Positions 31,901-38,306 of a stretch of DNA of 46,596 nucleotides are shown here, one piece after another. The stretch spans positions 1-46,596 of the IMG/VR virus record IMGVR_UViG_3300045993_000225; one strand, 5' to 3'. Position 1 is the first letter of the stretch; every line of letters starts with the position of its first letter. Source of the DNA: a virus. A program made the position numbers and the translations under genes. The notes beneath the pieces were generated by a model, which saw only the letters and a list, made by a program, of their open reading frames with translations, did no database searches and had not been told where the DNA came from.

Positions 31901-34374
31901 CGCCGTCGGCCGGCTTTACCTTGTGGGGCGCGTCCGTTGCGCTTGTCGGCAGCGCCTCCAACACCACCGCGGCGCTGAACTGGGGCGCGTCGGTCATCAC
32001 CGCGCGCGGCTACGCCGGCAGCAACGGCAGCAACGGGACCAATGGCACGAACGGGACCAACGGCAGCAACGGCAGCAACGGCGTGCAGGGCGCGTCGGCG
32101 CGGTTCGCCTACGCCCTGGTCACCGGCGCGACATTGAGCTCTACGCCGTCATCGACTACGACCGCCGGCAGTACCAGTTTCCCGAGCATCGGCACCTGGG
32201 GTGGTGGTGAAACATGGCAGGCCACGTCACCGACGCCATCGGCCGGGCAAAGCGTGTTCCAGACCGTCGGCGTCTATGACCCGGCGACGGGATACACCAC
32301 CTGGGGCGTTCCGTTCCTGTCGAATCTGAAGGTCGGCAACCTCTCCGCCATCACCGTGAACACGGGCGACCTGACCCTTAACGGCGCGCTCACCATGACC
32401 GCCGCCGGGTCGATCACGGCCGGCGCAGGGTATGCGGCGGCCGGCGGGTGGTTCGCCGGCTACAGCGGCGGCCAGTACAAGTTCAGCCTAGGCGACAAGC
32501 TGACCTTCGACGGCAGCACGCTGAGCGTTCCGGCCCTGTCGATCACGGGGCAGATCACCGCGGCACAGTTCGGTGGCAGCGTGGGCGGCGGCAACCTGCT
32601 GTCGAACACCGCCTTCAACTACTTGAGCGCGTGGGACGCCACGCCGTCGGGCCAGCCGTGGGGATGGACGATCATCTCACCAACCGTCACGACGTCCTAT
32701 GGCTCGCCATACAGCTACTCCCGAATGGGCAGCGCCTTGCGGGTGAGCATTGATTCGGCAGGATCAGGGTTCGTTGGGGTCAGGACGGACCAGACCATGA
32801 ACGACCCGCTGGCCCTTGTTTATGGTGGAGCCTCACGGTATCGCGGCGACACCGCCTATGTGCTGTCGTTCTATGCCCGAGGGGAAGTGGCGACCAGCGT
32901 CACCATCGACTGGGCGGCGACTACCATGACGCCAGCCAGTGAGCTTTGGGTGCAGAACCCGACCCTCATCAGCGGGACGTGGCAGCGTTACGTTTACCGC
33001 TTCACGACGGACGCAAGCTGGGATAGCGACTACCCGTTGCAGATCATGGTCGGCGGCGCCGGGTTCACATTGAACCTGGGCGACACGGTGGACTTTTCCG
33101 ACGTGCAGCTTGAGCTTGGTGACGTCCCGACAGCATGGTCAACCAAACCTGGGGAAATTCTCCCTGGGGTCGATGGCCGTGTCATGCTGGACAGATCGGT
33201 TGAAGGGACCAAGATCACCTACAACTCGATCACGACCAATGAAATTGCCACCCGTACGTTGACGACCAGCAACCTCGTACTGGACCTGAGACTGACTAAT
33301 ACTGGGTCGATAGGGGCTGCAACACCCCAGGTAATATGCAGCACGAACTATCTGGCTGGGTCGGCCGGCTTTGCTATTGACGGCGATGGCAACGCTGAAT
33401 TCAACGATGGTCTATTCAGGGGCACCCTGAAGGTCGGCACCGCTGCTGTCAGTGGGTCCACCATGACTGGCTCTGGCGGCAGCATCCAGAAAGATGGCAA
33501 GTGGTCGCTGGGCAACGCCACGACCAACATCACTTTCAACGGCTCCGCCATCACGGTGAACGGCCCCCTGGTCACGGGCGACAACATAAGCGGGACGCTT
33601 GGCGAGTCGAAGATCACGCCCAATTCGCTGAGCAGCGGAAGCCTTGCGCGCGTGATCACCTTGCAGACGGACGCCCCAACGTCGACGGCGCAGGTGATCC
33701 GGTCCGGCAACTACAACCCGGGCGTGACCGGCTTCGCCATCGACAGCAACGGAAATGCTGAGTTCAACAGCGGGTTGTTCCGGGGCAGTGTAAAGGTCGG
33801 CACTGCGGTGGTGAGCGGAACCGGCATGACCGGGACCGGCGGAGTCATCAACCAAGACGGCACCTGGGCGATGGGCAACGCCTCCAAGAACATCACCTTC
33901 GACGGCTCAATGGTGGTGGTTAACGGCGACCTTATTGCCACCGGGAACATAGTAGCCGGCGCCATCACCGCGGTCCTGCCGAACGATGTGGCAGGCCCGG
34001 TGGGCATCGCCAATAACACCAGCATCGCCTACCCGACGGGGACCAGCGTCGCAACGGTCGCTTATGGGCCTTACGCCGACAACTGCAAGCTGATCATCAC
34101 CGCGATCTTCAACGCCAAGTCGTCCGCGACGTACCAGTTCGGGTTCTGGTTGTCGGACGGAAATGGGCACTATTCCCCACAGTACGCCACCGGCATCTTC
34201 TCCCCGTCGCAAGATGTGTCGAAACAGGTTAGCTGGACGGTGGATTACGTCGCAGGGACCGGGCCATTCAATGCCGCGCTGATCGGCAAGGGCGGCTGGC
34301 CGACGGGTCTGGCTGGCGCTCCGTCGCTGTCGATGGCGGACATTCATTTGCGAGTCGAGGTCATCAAGCGTTGA
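28951..34374 (+). CDS. Tail tip / host-specificity (J-like) protein
   Basis: 1807 residues, the largest gene. The N-terminal ~700 residues are a GTA/J-like tail-tip module (YGVPIALTWGVTRIAGNMVW; YQAGVVMGLAAGPIIGI; LPWHFALLEPMDLVTLTDAG; a phage-tail_3-like region). Residues about 845-1015 are two tandem Trp-rich modules (QWGATQPGDPSGQTTYTWA; QWAATIPSAPSGSVTYTWA). A collagen-like GSN/GTN tract lies near 1023-1046. The C-terminal 400 residues hold a carbohydrate-binding-like stretch (about 1210-1410) and a tandem duplication of about 120 residues (FAIDGDGNAEFNDGLFRG; FAIDSNGNAEFNSGLFRG) before a short tip domain. The 32.6-33.5 kb part looks less GC-rich. It determines host recognition, with the variable tip at the C-terminus. 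Confidence 0.9.
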   Translation: MAGGTVNLSETKIEAMKLQSSAYGVPIALTWGVTRIAGNMVWCGDFKAVPHSQTTGGKGGGVKTVNTTYSYQAGVVMGLAAGPIIGIPRVWRGKKLYSDGFTGANIVATTQTFTPGVGGVTFTLTHAASFLCITYVTQVGRGDSPGENDILSEGRDYSVTPAGVVTFSGAALYGRAVVVYYQYTASAIDLPNAAALVGLTLVTGSVGQAAWSGLATHGTESIGYSGLALVAGQDYDLGPGAQIENHNFEVVGPLAYHLGGLIPDVDPSRVMLDLLSNGSAGVSFPASQLADWADWSAFCVASGLLVSPAITKQEKAADILAQAAKLTNTGVVWSSGRLKMIPYADTSATANSVTFTPNTTPVYNLDDDCWIAAPGDAALRHTARSPADRFNHIRVEYLDRSNQYAPAIAEAKDQADIDTYGLRSQDVVQAHWICESIIARKVAQILLQRSLYVVSEYEAILPWHFALLEPMDLVTLTDAGLGLATTGARVTVIEEDEDGFLSMTFEDASSVSSAATYPSQSSTGYQADYNVAPGNVNAPAFFESPADWSSTGLEVGVAVSGAGANWGGCQVWVSLDGTNYKSLGTVYGAARFGTLSAAASAGATSIAVQGLASPLYGGSASDAGALNTLCFVGGANPEFFAFQNATLTAAGAYTLSPITHAAYGSQALAHASGAPFIRLDERVITSGPLDILYVGKTISFKFLSFNLTGGGQQALGDVSPYTYTVLGYGAAMKPGAAGKGLRLRSSATTFQINSSSVASPASITLTALRTGVLEGAVTFSVQAGTLTLTGSGDSRSIDPASMTTDSATVRASVTDALTTYFDDVTIAKVRDGTGAAGANGTQAAPVYLYQWGATQPGDPSGQTTYTWASATNASYTGANGWQVTVPANPTTPGVSLWVASKSTTATAGTTSTVVSWAAGFTVAAWAQNSAQGPTGTTGVQTAQPTVYQWAATIPSAPSGSVTYTWATADFGAAPSGWTLTPGASPSAGFTLWGASVALVGSASNTTAALNWGASVITARGYAGSNGSNGTNGTNGTNGSNGSNGVQGASARFAYALVTGATLSSTPSSTTTAGSTSFPSIGTWGGGETWQATSPTPSAGQSVFQTVGVYDPATGYTTWGVPFLSNLKVGNLSAITVNTGDLTLNGALTMTAAGSITAGAGYAAAGGWFAGYSGGQYKFSLGDKLTFDGSTLSVPALSITGQITAAQFGGSVGGGNLLSNTAFNYLSAWDATPSGQPWGWTIISPTVTTSYGSPYSYSRMGSALRVSIDSAGSGFVGVRTDQTMNDPLALVYGGASRYRGDTAYVLSFYARGEVATSVTIDWAATTMTPASELWVQNPTLISGTWQRYVYRFTTDASWDSDYPLQIMVGGAGFTLNLGDTVDFSDVQLELGDVPTAWSTKPGEILPGVDGRVMLDRSVEGTKITYNSITTNEIATRTLTTSNLVLDLRLTNTGSIGAATPQVICSTNYLAGSAGFAIDGDGNAEFNDGLFRGTLKVGTAAVSGSTMTGSGGSIQKDGKWSLGNATTNITFNGSAITVNGPLVTGDNISGTLGESKITPNSLSSGSLARVITLQTDAPTSTAQVIRSGNYNPGVTGFAIDSNGNAEFNSGLFRGSVKVGTAVVSGTGMTGTGGVINQDGTWAMGNASKNITFDGSMVVVNGDLIATGNIVAGAITAVLPNDVAGPVGIANNTSIAYPTGTSVATVAYGPYADNCKLIITAIFNAKSSATYQFGFWLSDGNGHYSPQYATGIFSPSQDVSKQVSWTVDYVAGTGPFNAALIGKGGWPTGLAGAPSLSMADIHLRVEVIKR
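32017..32088 (+). repeat. Collagen-like GXN triplet repeat in the tail-tip gene
   Basis: Seven in-frame nine-base units encode GSN or GTN, followed by GVQG. Gly-X-Y tracts form trimeric collagen-like stalks in phage fibres, here linking the Trp-rich modules to the C-terminal receptor part. The DNA repeat is also a likely site for copy-number change by slippage or recombination. Confidence 0.85.
33211..33960 (+). repeat. Tandem duplicated C-terminal module in the tail-tip gene
   Basis: Two consecutive segments (about 33211-33594 and 33601-33960) encode related modules of about 120 residues. Each has GFAID..GNAEFN.GLFRG, KVGTA.VSG..MTG.GG and NITF.G....V.GxL. The copies are diverged at the DNA level. 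This arrangement resembles repeating fibre domains seen in other J proteins. Confidence 0.8.
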
Positions 34375-34399
34375 GTCAGCTTGACGCCTGGGCTAAACT
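34371..34399 (+). promoter_or_regulatory. Rightward promoter before the lysis genes
   Basis: TTGAGT (34371-34376) and TAAACT (34394-34399) are separated by 17 bases, with CGCGCC after the -10 as in the other rightward elements. It overlaps the tail-tip stop codon and lies 35 bases before the GTG start of the first lysis-region gene. Confidence 0.55.
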
Positions 34400-34434
34400 C
34401 GCGCCAAGTTCCGCGACCAAAAAGGACGTACAAC

Positions 34435-34734
34435 GTGAGCAGCACCGCAACCGAATCACCGCATGTCGCCAAGAAACTTCAGTTCGACTGGACGATCACG
34501 TTCGGCAACATGCTGAGTCTGGTCGCGGCGGCGCTGGCAATCGTCACGATGGGAACCGCGGTCGACAAGCGGTTGACGATCCTTGAGGAAGCGCGGCTTG
34601 TTCAGCGCGAGCGCGACGTGCAGCAGGACACCCAACTTCGGGAACACATCCAGGGCGTCATGGTGATCTTGAACAAGATCGAAGTGCGCGTCGAAAGCAT
34701 TGGCGACAAGCTGAACGCCCGGCCGCAGCGCTGA
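34435..34734 (+). CDS. Membrane protein with coiled coil, lysis region (holin/antiholin-like)
   Basis: 99 residues from GTG 34435, preceded by AAAGGACG. The frame is open to TTG 34381 but that start lacks a ribosome site. A single transmembrane segment (NMLSLVAAALAIVTMGTAV, about residues 25-43) is followed by a charged coiled coil (RLTILEEARLVQRERDVQQD to VRVESIGDKL). This one-TM-plus-coil type is seen among phage holin partners and spanin-like proteins. It lies three bases before the holin gene. No lipobox and no cleavable signal. Call by topology and context. Confidence 0.65.
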   Translation: MSSTATESPHVAKKLQFDWTITFGNMLSLVAAALAIVTMGTAVDKRLTILEEARLVQRERDVQQDTQLREHIQGVMVILNKIEVRVESIGDKLNARPQR

Positions 34735-34736
34735 TC

Positions 34737-35297
34737 ATGGACTTCAAAGACATCGGCAACGCGCTCGCAAAGATCGGTCTGCCGCTGCTGGGTGCGGCGC
34801 TCCCCGTCCCGGGCGGCGCGGCGCTTGGAATGGCCCTAGCCAGCCACATCGGCTCGCCGTCGACCGCGGCCACCGACATCATGGAAACGCTCACGCAGAG
34901 CGCTGAAGCGCGGGAGAAGGCGGTCGAGTTCCAGGCCACGCACGCCGAAACGCTCTTGCGCATCACCACCGACGCTGAGCAGGCCCGCTATCTCGCGGAG
35001 GTGGCCGACCGCAACGGGGCGCGCGACGCTGCGGTGAAGGGCGGCACGTCGACCAAGTTGTTCTGGTTGTCGGTGCTGTTGCTGACGATCTGCCTGGGCG
35101 GCGAGCTTGCCCTGTTGTTCAAGGGCTACCCCAAGGACGTGCCGGAAATCATCGTCGGCCGGGTGCTGGGTCTGCTGGACGCGATCACCCTCATGGTGCT
35201 GGCGTTCTGGTACGGCGATAGCCACGGGAACCAGAACACCGTCGGCCTGCTGGCGCGGGCTCCGGCGATCAACGAATCACCCCGGCCGACCACCTGA
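34737..35297 (+). CDS. Holin, 3TM type
   Basis: 186 residues. The N-terminal GNALAKIGLPLLGAALPVPG then GAALGMALASHIG matches the glycine- and alanine-rich start of the phage 3TM-holin (PF11351-like) family. A polar helical middle (about 45-105) is followed by two strong transmembrane helices: KLFWLSVLLLTICLGGELAL (about 110-129) and VGRVLGLLDAITLMVLAFWY (about 142-161). The C-terminus is polar. Holins collect in the inner membrane and trigger lysis. It ends 21 bases into the convergent leftward gene (35277-35456). No endolysin gene follows. Confidence 0.8.
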   Translation: MDFKDIGNALAKIGLPLLGAALPVPGGAALGMALASHIGSPSTAATDIMETLTQSAEAREKAVEFQATHAETLLRITTDAEQARYLAEVADRNGARDAAVKGGTSTKLFWLSVLLLTICLGGELALLFKGYPKDVPEIIVGRVLGLLDAITLMVLAFWYGDSHGNQNTVGLLARAPAINESPRPTT

Positions 35298-35456
35298 CGG
35301 CGCGACTGCGACGACGGGGTCTTCGTCGTTGCGGTGGTTCCGCCACGCAGCGCGCAAAGCGCGGTCGGCGCGGTGCAGCATGGCGCGGCCAGCTTTGGTG
35401 CGCTTCGCTACCTTGCAGTGCCTGCACCCGCAGGATTTCGGGGTTTGCTTGTTCAT
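35277..35456 (-). CDS. Small basic cysteine-motif protein
   Basis: 59 residues starting MNKQTPKSCGCRHCKVAKRT, with a CGCxxC cluster that could bind zinc, then a basic helix HRADRALRAAWRNHRND. Nucleic-acid binding is plausible. The start shares ATGA with the preceding gene's stop (35453). The frame is open to 35618, but that extension overlaps two upstream genes. Its 3' end overlaps the holin gene on the other strand by 21 bases. No named family. Confidence 0.65.
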   Translation of the reverse strand: MNKQTPKSCGCRHCKVAKRTKAGRAMLHRADRALRAAWRNHRNDEDPVVAVAPSGGRPG

Positions 35457-35611
35457 CGCGTCCACTTGTTGATGGTCTTGCTGGCCGACTTGGTCAGCGT
35501 CTTGCGGGAGAGGCGCTTCGCCAGCGCAGCCGGGCCGCGGCTGGCGGCGTTGATGTCGCCCAAGATGGATGCCAGCCGGTACAGCAGGCGCCGCAGCGCG
35601 GCAAGGCTCAC
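35453..35611 (-). CDS. Very small basic protein
   Basis: 52 residues from GTG 35611: MSLAALRRLLYRLASILGDI, NAASRGPAALAKRLSRKTLT and KSASKTINKWTR. It is strongly basic and helical, resembling short phage proteins with amphipathic helices that may bind DNA or membranes. It is linked by four-base overlaps (GTGA with the previous stop and ATGA with the next start) to both neighbours, the strongest evidence that it is real. Confidence 0.65.
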   Translation of the reverse strand: MSLAALRRLLYRLASILGDINAASRGPAALAKRLSRKTLTKSASKTINKWTR

Positions 35612-35901
35612 GCCTCACCCCGGTAGTAGTACCGGGCGCCGTGGGCGGTCCCCGTCGGGATGCGCTCCGGCGCGTCGAGGCAGTACCCGACGAAGTTCAC
35701 CGGCGCCTCGACCCGGCGCGAATGCGAGAGGTTCGCCGTCGCGGCGATCAGCGTGCCGCGGCGACCGTCGGGGTAGATCGACACATCGGGCTGATGCCGG
35801 TGGCGGTTCGCCTCGTTGAAGGGGTCGTCTTCTTCGATCAGAAGGCGGGCGACAAAGGCCGGGTCGAGCCCGTTCGCGATCAGGAATTCGGCGGCGTTCA
35901 T
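35608..35901 (-). CDS. Unknown protein, leftward small-gene operon
   Basis: 97 residues from ATG 35901, with GAAAGGACC as ribosome site; a longer frame begins at 35943. MNAAEFLIANGLDPAFVARL, FNEANRHRHQPDVSIYPDGR and GTLIAATANLSHSRRVEAPV are visible, with a tyrosine-rich end RYYYRGEA. No catalytic motif, membrane segment or known family. Ten bases separate it from the preceding gene's stop. Confidence 0.6.
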   Translation of the reverse strand: MNAAEFLIANGLDPAFVARLLIEEDDPFNEANRHRHQPDVSIYPDGRRGTLIAATANLSHSRRVEAPVNFVGYCLDAPERIPTGTAHGARYYYRGEA

Positions 35902-35911
35902 GGTGGTCCTT

Positions 35912-36193
35912 TCAGGCGGGCAAGTCGTCGGGGTACATGCCACCGGCGACGGGGTCGGATTCGCAGGGCAGGTGCGCCAGCGACACCGTGGGCTCAGTCC
36001 AGCGCGACGTGAACCCTTCGGCTTGCGGGTACTTGGCGCGGGCTTCGCCTTCCGTGTCGAAGTTGTCCAAAAACACCTTCATCGGCTGGCCGGCGAGAAC
36101 GCTCCCGCGCGGGTACGTTCCGAACCCGACGACGTCGACGCCGCCGTAACGGCCGGCGCGCAGCCGCAGGTAGTGGAATTTTTGGTTCGGCAT
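35912..36193 (-). CDS. Unknown protein, leftward small-gene operon
   Basis: 93 residues with a strong AAGGAGAA ribosome site. MPNQKFHYLRLRAGRYGGVD, VVGFGTYPRGSVLAGQPMKV and NFDTEGEARAKYPQAEGFTS suggest a small mixed beta-alpha protein. The segment FxTEGEARAKYPxAEGFTSR is reminiscent of a family frequent in phage accessory regions, but I cannot name it. Cotranscribed with its neighbours from the promoter near 36728-36756. Confidence 0.6.
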   Translation of the reverse strand: MPNQKFHYLRLRAGRYGGVDVVGFGTYPRGSVLAGQPMKVFLDNFDTEGEARAKYPQAEGFTSRWTEPTVSLAHLPCESDPVAGGMYPDDLPA

Positions 36194-36205
36194 GGCGGGT
36201 TCTCC

Positions 36206-36544
36206 TTACAGGCGGACGGTGGTGGCGGGCTTGCTGGCGACGCTGGCGCTGATGCTGCCGGCCCAGTAAGCGGTGAGGGCGGCTTCGCTCGCCATGATGG
36301 CGGCGGCGCGCTGGGCGTCGAAGAAGTGCCAGCCGTTGCGGCTGATCGTCCGATTGCGGGCCAGGATGCGGCGCATCGCGTCGTCAATCCGAGCCATCTT
36401 GGCGCCGTAGTCGTGGCAGGTTTGGTCGGCTTGCGCGGCGCTGGCGTCTTGGACGGCGCGGTCCTTCTTCTGGAAGGAGCGGAGCGCGGCGGCTGGAACG
36501 AAGCCCGCCGGGCCGTTGGTGTAGCTGAAGGGGACGAGGTTCAC
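36206..36544 (-). CDS. Unknown helical protein, leftward small-gene operon
   Basis: 112 residues. MNLVPFSYTNGPAGFVPAAA is followed by a helical, charged centre (RSFQKKDRAVQDASAAQADQ; MARIDDAMRRILARNRTISR) and an alanine-rich end. No transmembrane helix is certain, though EAALTAYWAGSISASVA is mildly hydrophobic. An AAAGGAACC ribosome site precedes the ATG. Twelve bases after the stop of the preceding gene. Function unknown. Confidence 0.55.
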   Translation of the reverse strand: MNLVPFSYTNGPAGFVPAAALRSFQKKDRAVQDASAAQADQTCHDYGAKMARIDDAMRRILARNRTISRNGWHFFDAQRAAAIMASEAALTAYWAGSISASVASKPATTVRL

Positions 36545-36556
36545 GGCGGGTTCCTT

Positions 36557-36691
36557 TCAGTTCGTGCGGATGAGGCGGGCGGCGACGACGCGGATTTCGC
36601 GCGTCAGGTACATCACGGCGCTGCGGTTCTTTCCCGCGGCGGCGAGCGCGATGCATTGGCGGAGGTGGGCGATGTGTGCGGCGTTGTTCAT
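36557..36691 (-). CDS. Very small helical protein, first gene of the leftward operon
   Basis: 44 residues: MNNAAHIAHLRQCIALAAAG, KNRSAVMYLTREIRVVAARL and IRTN. It has two predicted amphipathic helices and a single cysteine. The start is set at ATG 36691, downstream of the promoter; the frame is open to 36793 but that part covers the promoter and operator. It may be a leader or regulatory peptide. No family recognised. Confidence 0.55.
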   Translation of the reverse strand: MNNAAHIAHLRQCIALAAAGKNRSAVMYLTREIRVVAARLIRTN

Positions 36692-36727
36692 GGTTGGGTT
36701 CCGGTTGGTGGTGATTCGATGGTTCCC

Positions 36728-36756
36728 ATTGGGCGACCGTTTCGGTAGCAACGCAA
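36728..36756 (-). promoter_or_regulatory. Leftward promoter with ACCGTTTCGGT operator in the spacer
   Basis: On the minus strand TTGCGT (36756-36751) and CCCAAT (36733-36728) are 17 bases apart, with the ACCGTTTCGGT palindrome (36736-36746) two bases from the -10. A TAAGGGTTTT box (36784-36774) lies upstream. The 21 bases 36711-36731 are identical to 3873-3893 downstream of the amidoligase promoter, so the two leaders share origin or regulation. The -10 is weak, suggesting dependence on a regulator. Confidence 0.7.
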
Positions 36757-36784
36757 CCCCCACGAACACGGTGAAAACCCTTAC

Positions 36785-36942
36785 GATCGACACTCATTGA
36801 TATGTAGGCGATACGGCGGGCCGTTCTCCCCTGGTAATCGTCCCGGTTGAGCTACGGGCAGTTGGTGTGCGGAGCGCCTTCTTATCGCAGGGTGCGACCT
36901 AATCGGGACTCATGAAGTATCACTTAGGATCACAACCGTGAC
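36785..36942. other. Gene-free region before integrase, putative attP
   Basis: The whole stretch from 36692 to 36969 has no supportable gene. Apart from the leftward promoter it holds a 20-base segment (36841-36860) that, read on the minus strand, resembles the 5' end of a tRNA (CCCGTAGCTCAACCGG, acceptor strand plus D-arm start); no complete cloverleaf follows. A short ACGGC/GGCCGT inverted repeat lies nearby (about 36816-36827). Position next to a tyrosine integrase suggests attP, with tRNA identity as the possible core or arm. The exact core cannot be defined without the host junction. Confidence 0.4.
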
Positions 36943-36966
36943 GATACCGAAACTGATACCGAGACT
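36943..36966 (+). repeat. Tandem 12-bp direct repeat abutting the integrase start
   Basis: GATACCGAAACT and GATACCGAGACT are tandem copies ending three bases before the integrase ATG (36970), partly continued by GATATG. They resemble the GATACCGAAAC half of the phage-wide operator. The position over the expected ribosome-binding site suggests a repressor or integrase arm-type site. There is no Shine-Dalgarno sequence. Confidence 0.7.
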
Positions 36967-36969
36967 GAT

Positions 36970-37974
36970 ATGGCAAGCATCCTTCCTGTTGGCGGCAAGT
37001 GGCGAGCGCTTATCCGCCGGAAGGGGCACAAAACGCAGTGTCGCACCTTCGGCAGCAAGGCGGCGGCTGAAGCATGGGCGCGCGGCGTCGAGACAGACCT
37101 TGACCGCGGGGTGGACCGCACGGGCGTCGTTCACACGCTCACGGTCGGTGAAATCATCACCGCCTACCGCAAGCTGCGCGACCGGACGCGGCCCATCTTG
37201 GACACGTCGACGGAGCATTACATGCTGCGGATCATCGACACCCTCCTGGGCGACAAGGCGGCATCCAAGCTGACCACGCAAGACCTTGTCGGCTTCGCGA
37301 TGGCGCGGCACGATGATGGCGCCGGTGCGTACACGGTGAATCAGGACTTGTCGAAGCTGGGCACCGTCTTTCGATACGGCGGCGCGGTGCTGAACATCGC
37401 ACTGCCCGACGTGGTCGGGGCGGCCCGGCCGACCCTCACCTACCTGGGGCTGATCGGCGGCGGCGGACGGCGCGACCGGCGACCCACGCCTGACGAGTTA
37501 GAACGGGTCATAGGGCATTTTTTGGAACGTCATGGCGCCCGCTATGCCGACGCTCTCACCGTGGCCGCTGTAACGGCGATGAGAGCCGGCGAGGTGGTCG
37601 GGCTGAAGTGGGTGGATCTGAACGAATCGACGCGCGTGGCGTCGGTGCAGCGCAAGCACCCGCGCAAGGGCAAGACGTTGGAGCGGGTGCCGCTGATGTC
37701 GCCAGCGTGGGAAGTGATCCAGGCGCAGCCGCGGGACGGCGACCTGATCTTCCCGTTCAAGTCCGGCACTCTGTCGACGTACTTCACGAAGGCGTGCCAG
37801 GAACTGTCGATCCCCGATCTGCGCTTGCACGATCTGCGTCACGAAGCGACGTCGGCCCTATTCGAACAGGGGTTCAGCATCGAGCAGGTGGCGCTGGTGA
37901 CCGGGCACAAGACCTGGGCGATGCTGCGCCGGTACACCAATCTCCGGCCGGAGGACTTGAGCGCGCCGGATTGA
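36970..37974 (+). CDS. int: Tyrosine site-specific recombinase (integrase)
   Basis: 334 residues. N-terminal arm-binding region with WRALIRRKGHKTQCRTFGSK, core-binding SAM-like region about 58-150, and a catalytic domain with AVTAMRAGEVVGLKW (first catalytic arginine), HDLRHEATSALFEQG (histidine-arginine pair), GHKTWAMLRRYTN (glycine-histidine, then nucleophile Y322). All catalytic residues are present, so the enzyme is predicted active. It should integrate and excise the phage at attP, probably just upstream. No ribosome site, and tandem repeats sit directly before the ATG, suggesting tight control. A neighbouring AlpA/PrtN-like protein may act as excisionase. Confidence 0.93.
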   Translation: MASILPVGGKWRALIRRKGHKTQCRTFGSKAAAEAWARGVETDLDRGVDRTGVVHTLTVGEIITAYRKLRDRTRPILDTSTEHYMLRIIDTLLGDKAASKLTTQDLVGFAMARHDDGAGAYTVNQDLSKLGTVFRYGGAVLNIALPDVVGAARPTLTYLGLIGGGGRRDRRPTPDELERVIGHFLERHGARYADALTVAAVTAMRAGEVVGLKWVDLNESTRVASVQRKHPRKGKTLERVPLMSPAWEVIQAQPRDGDLIFPFKSGTLSTYFTKACQELSIPDLRLHDLRHEATSALFEQGFSIEQVALVTGHKTWAMLRRYTNLRPEDLSAPD

Positions 37975-37983
37975 GGGTGGGCG

Positions 37984-38003
37984 GCCCGGGCGCAACCCCG
38001 GGC
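37984..38003. terminator. Stem-loop terminator after integrase
   Basis: GCCCGGG (37984-37990) and CCCGGGC (37997-38003) form a perfect seven-base stem over a six-base loop, followed by TATTTCC on the plus strand. It lies between the convergent integrase and early-operon 3' ends and may serve both. The T-tract is short, so efficiency is uncertain. Confidence 0.6.
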
Positions 38004-38090
38004 TATTTCCGAGCCGGTCAGTAGGTGAACCCGCCGGCCTGGATCACTGCGCGCGCAGCCGCCCCTGAAATCAGTATGTCGGCCGCGGCG

Positions 38091-38306
38091 TCACGCCGTC
38101 TGTCTGCATTGGTCGAGGTACGCCGCGACGTCGCGGTAATCCGCCCACCGCTTGCCCATCGAAACGTAGGTCTTCACCGGGCACGTTTCGGCGCTGATGG
38201 CGTTGTGCAGCGACGGGACGGTGACGCCCAGCACCTCCGCCAGTTGCTTGCTGTTCAGCCGGACGCCGAACTTCTCCACCACGAAGGCTTGCGTGATGAG
38301 GCTCAC
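38091..38306 (-). CDS. PrtN/AlpA-like HTH protein, excisionase candidate
   Basis: 71 residues from a GTG start. FVVEKFGVRLNSKQLAEVLG (9-28), then VTVPSLHNAISAETCPVKTY and GKRWADYRDVAAYLDQCR match the MerR/AlpA-like winged HTH group that includes pyocin activator PrtN and small excisionases. It is the last gene of the early leftward operon and the gene closest to the integrase. Excision control or transcription activation is therefore plausible. The start shares GTGA with the preceding gene's stop. Family likely; role inferred. Confidence 0.7.
   Translation of the reverse strand: MSLITQAFVVEKFGVRLNSKQLAEVLGVTVPSLHNAISAETCPVKTYVSMGKRWADYRDVAAYLDQCRQTA

Noticed and set aside
36841-36860. tRNA gene
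   Set aside because: Only an acceptor/D-arm-like 5' segment is present; no anticodon arm, T-arm or 3' acceptor complement follows.
38004-38090. Short open frame after the integrase, minus strand
   Set aside because: No in-frame ATG with a ribosome site; only a truncated GTG option of about ten codons.
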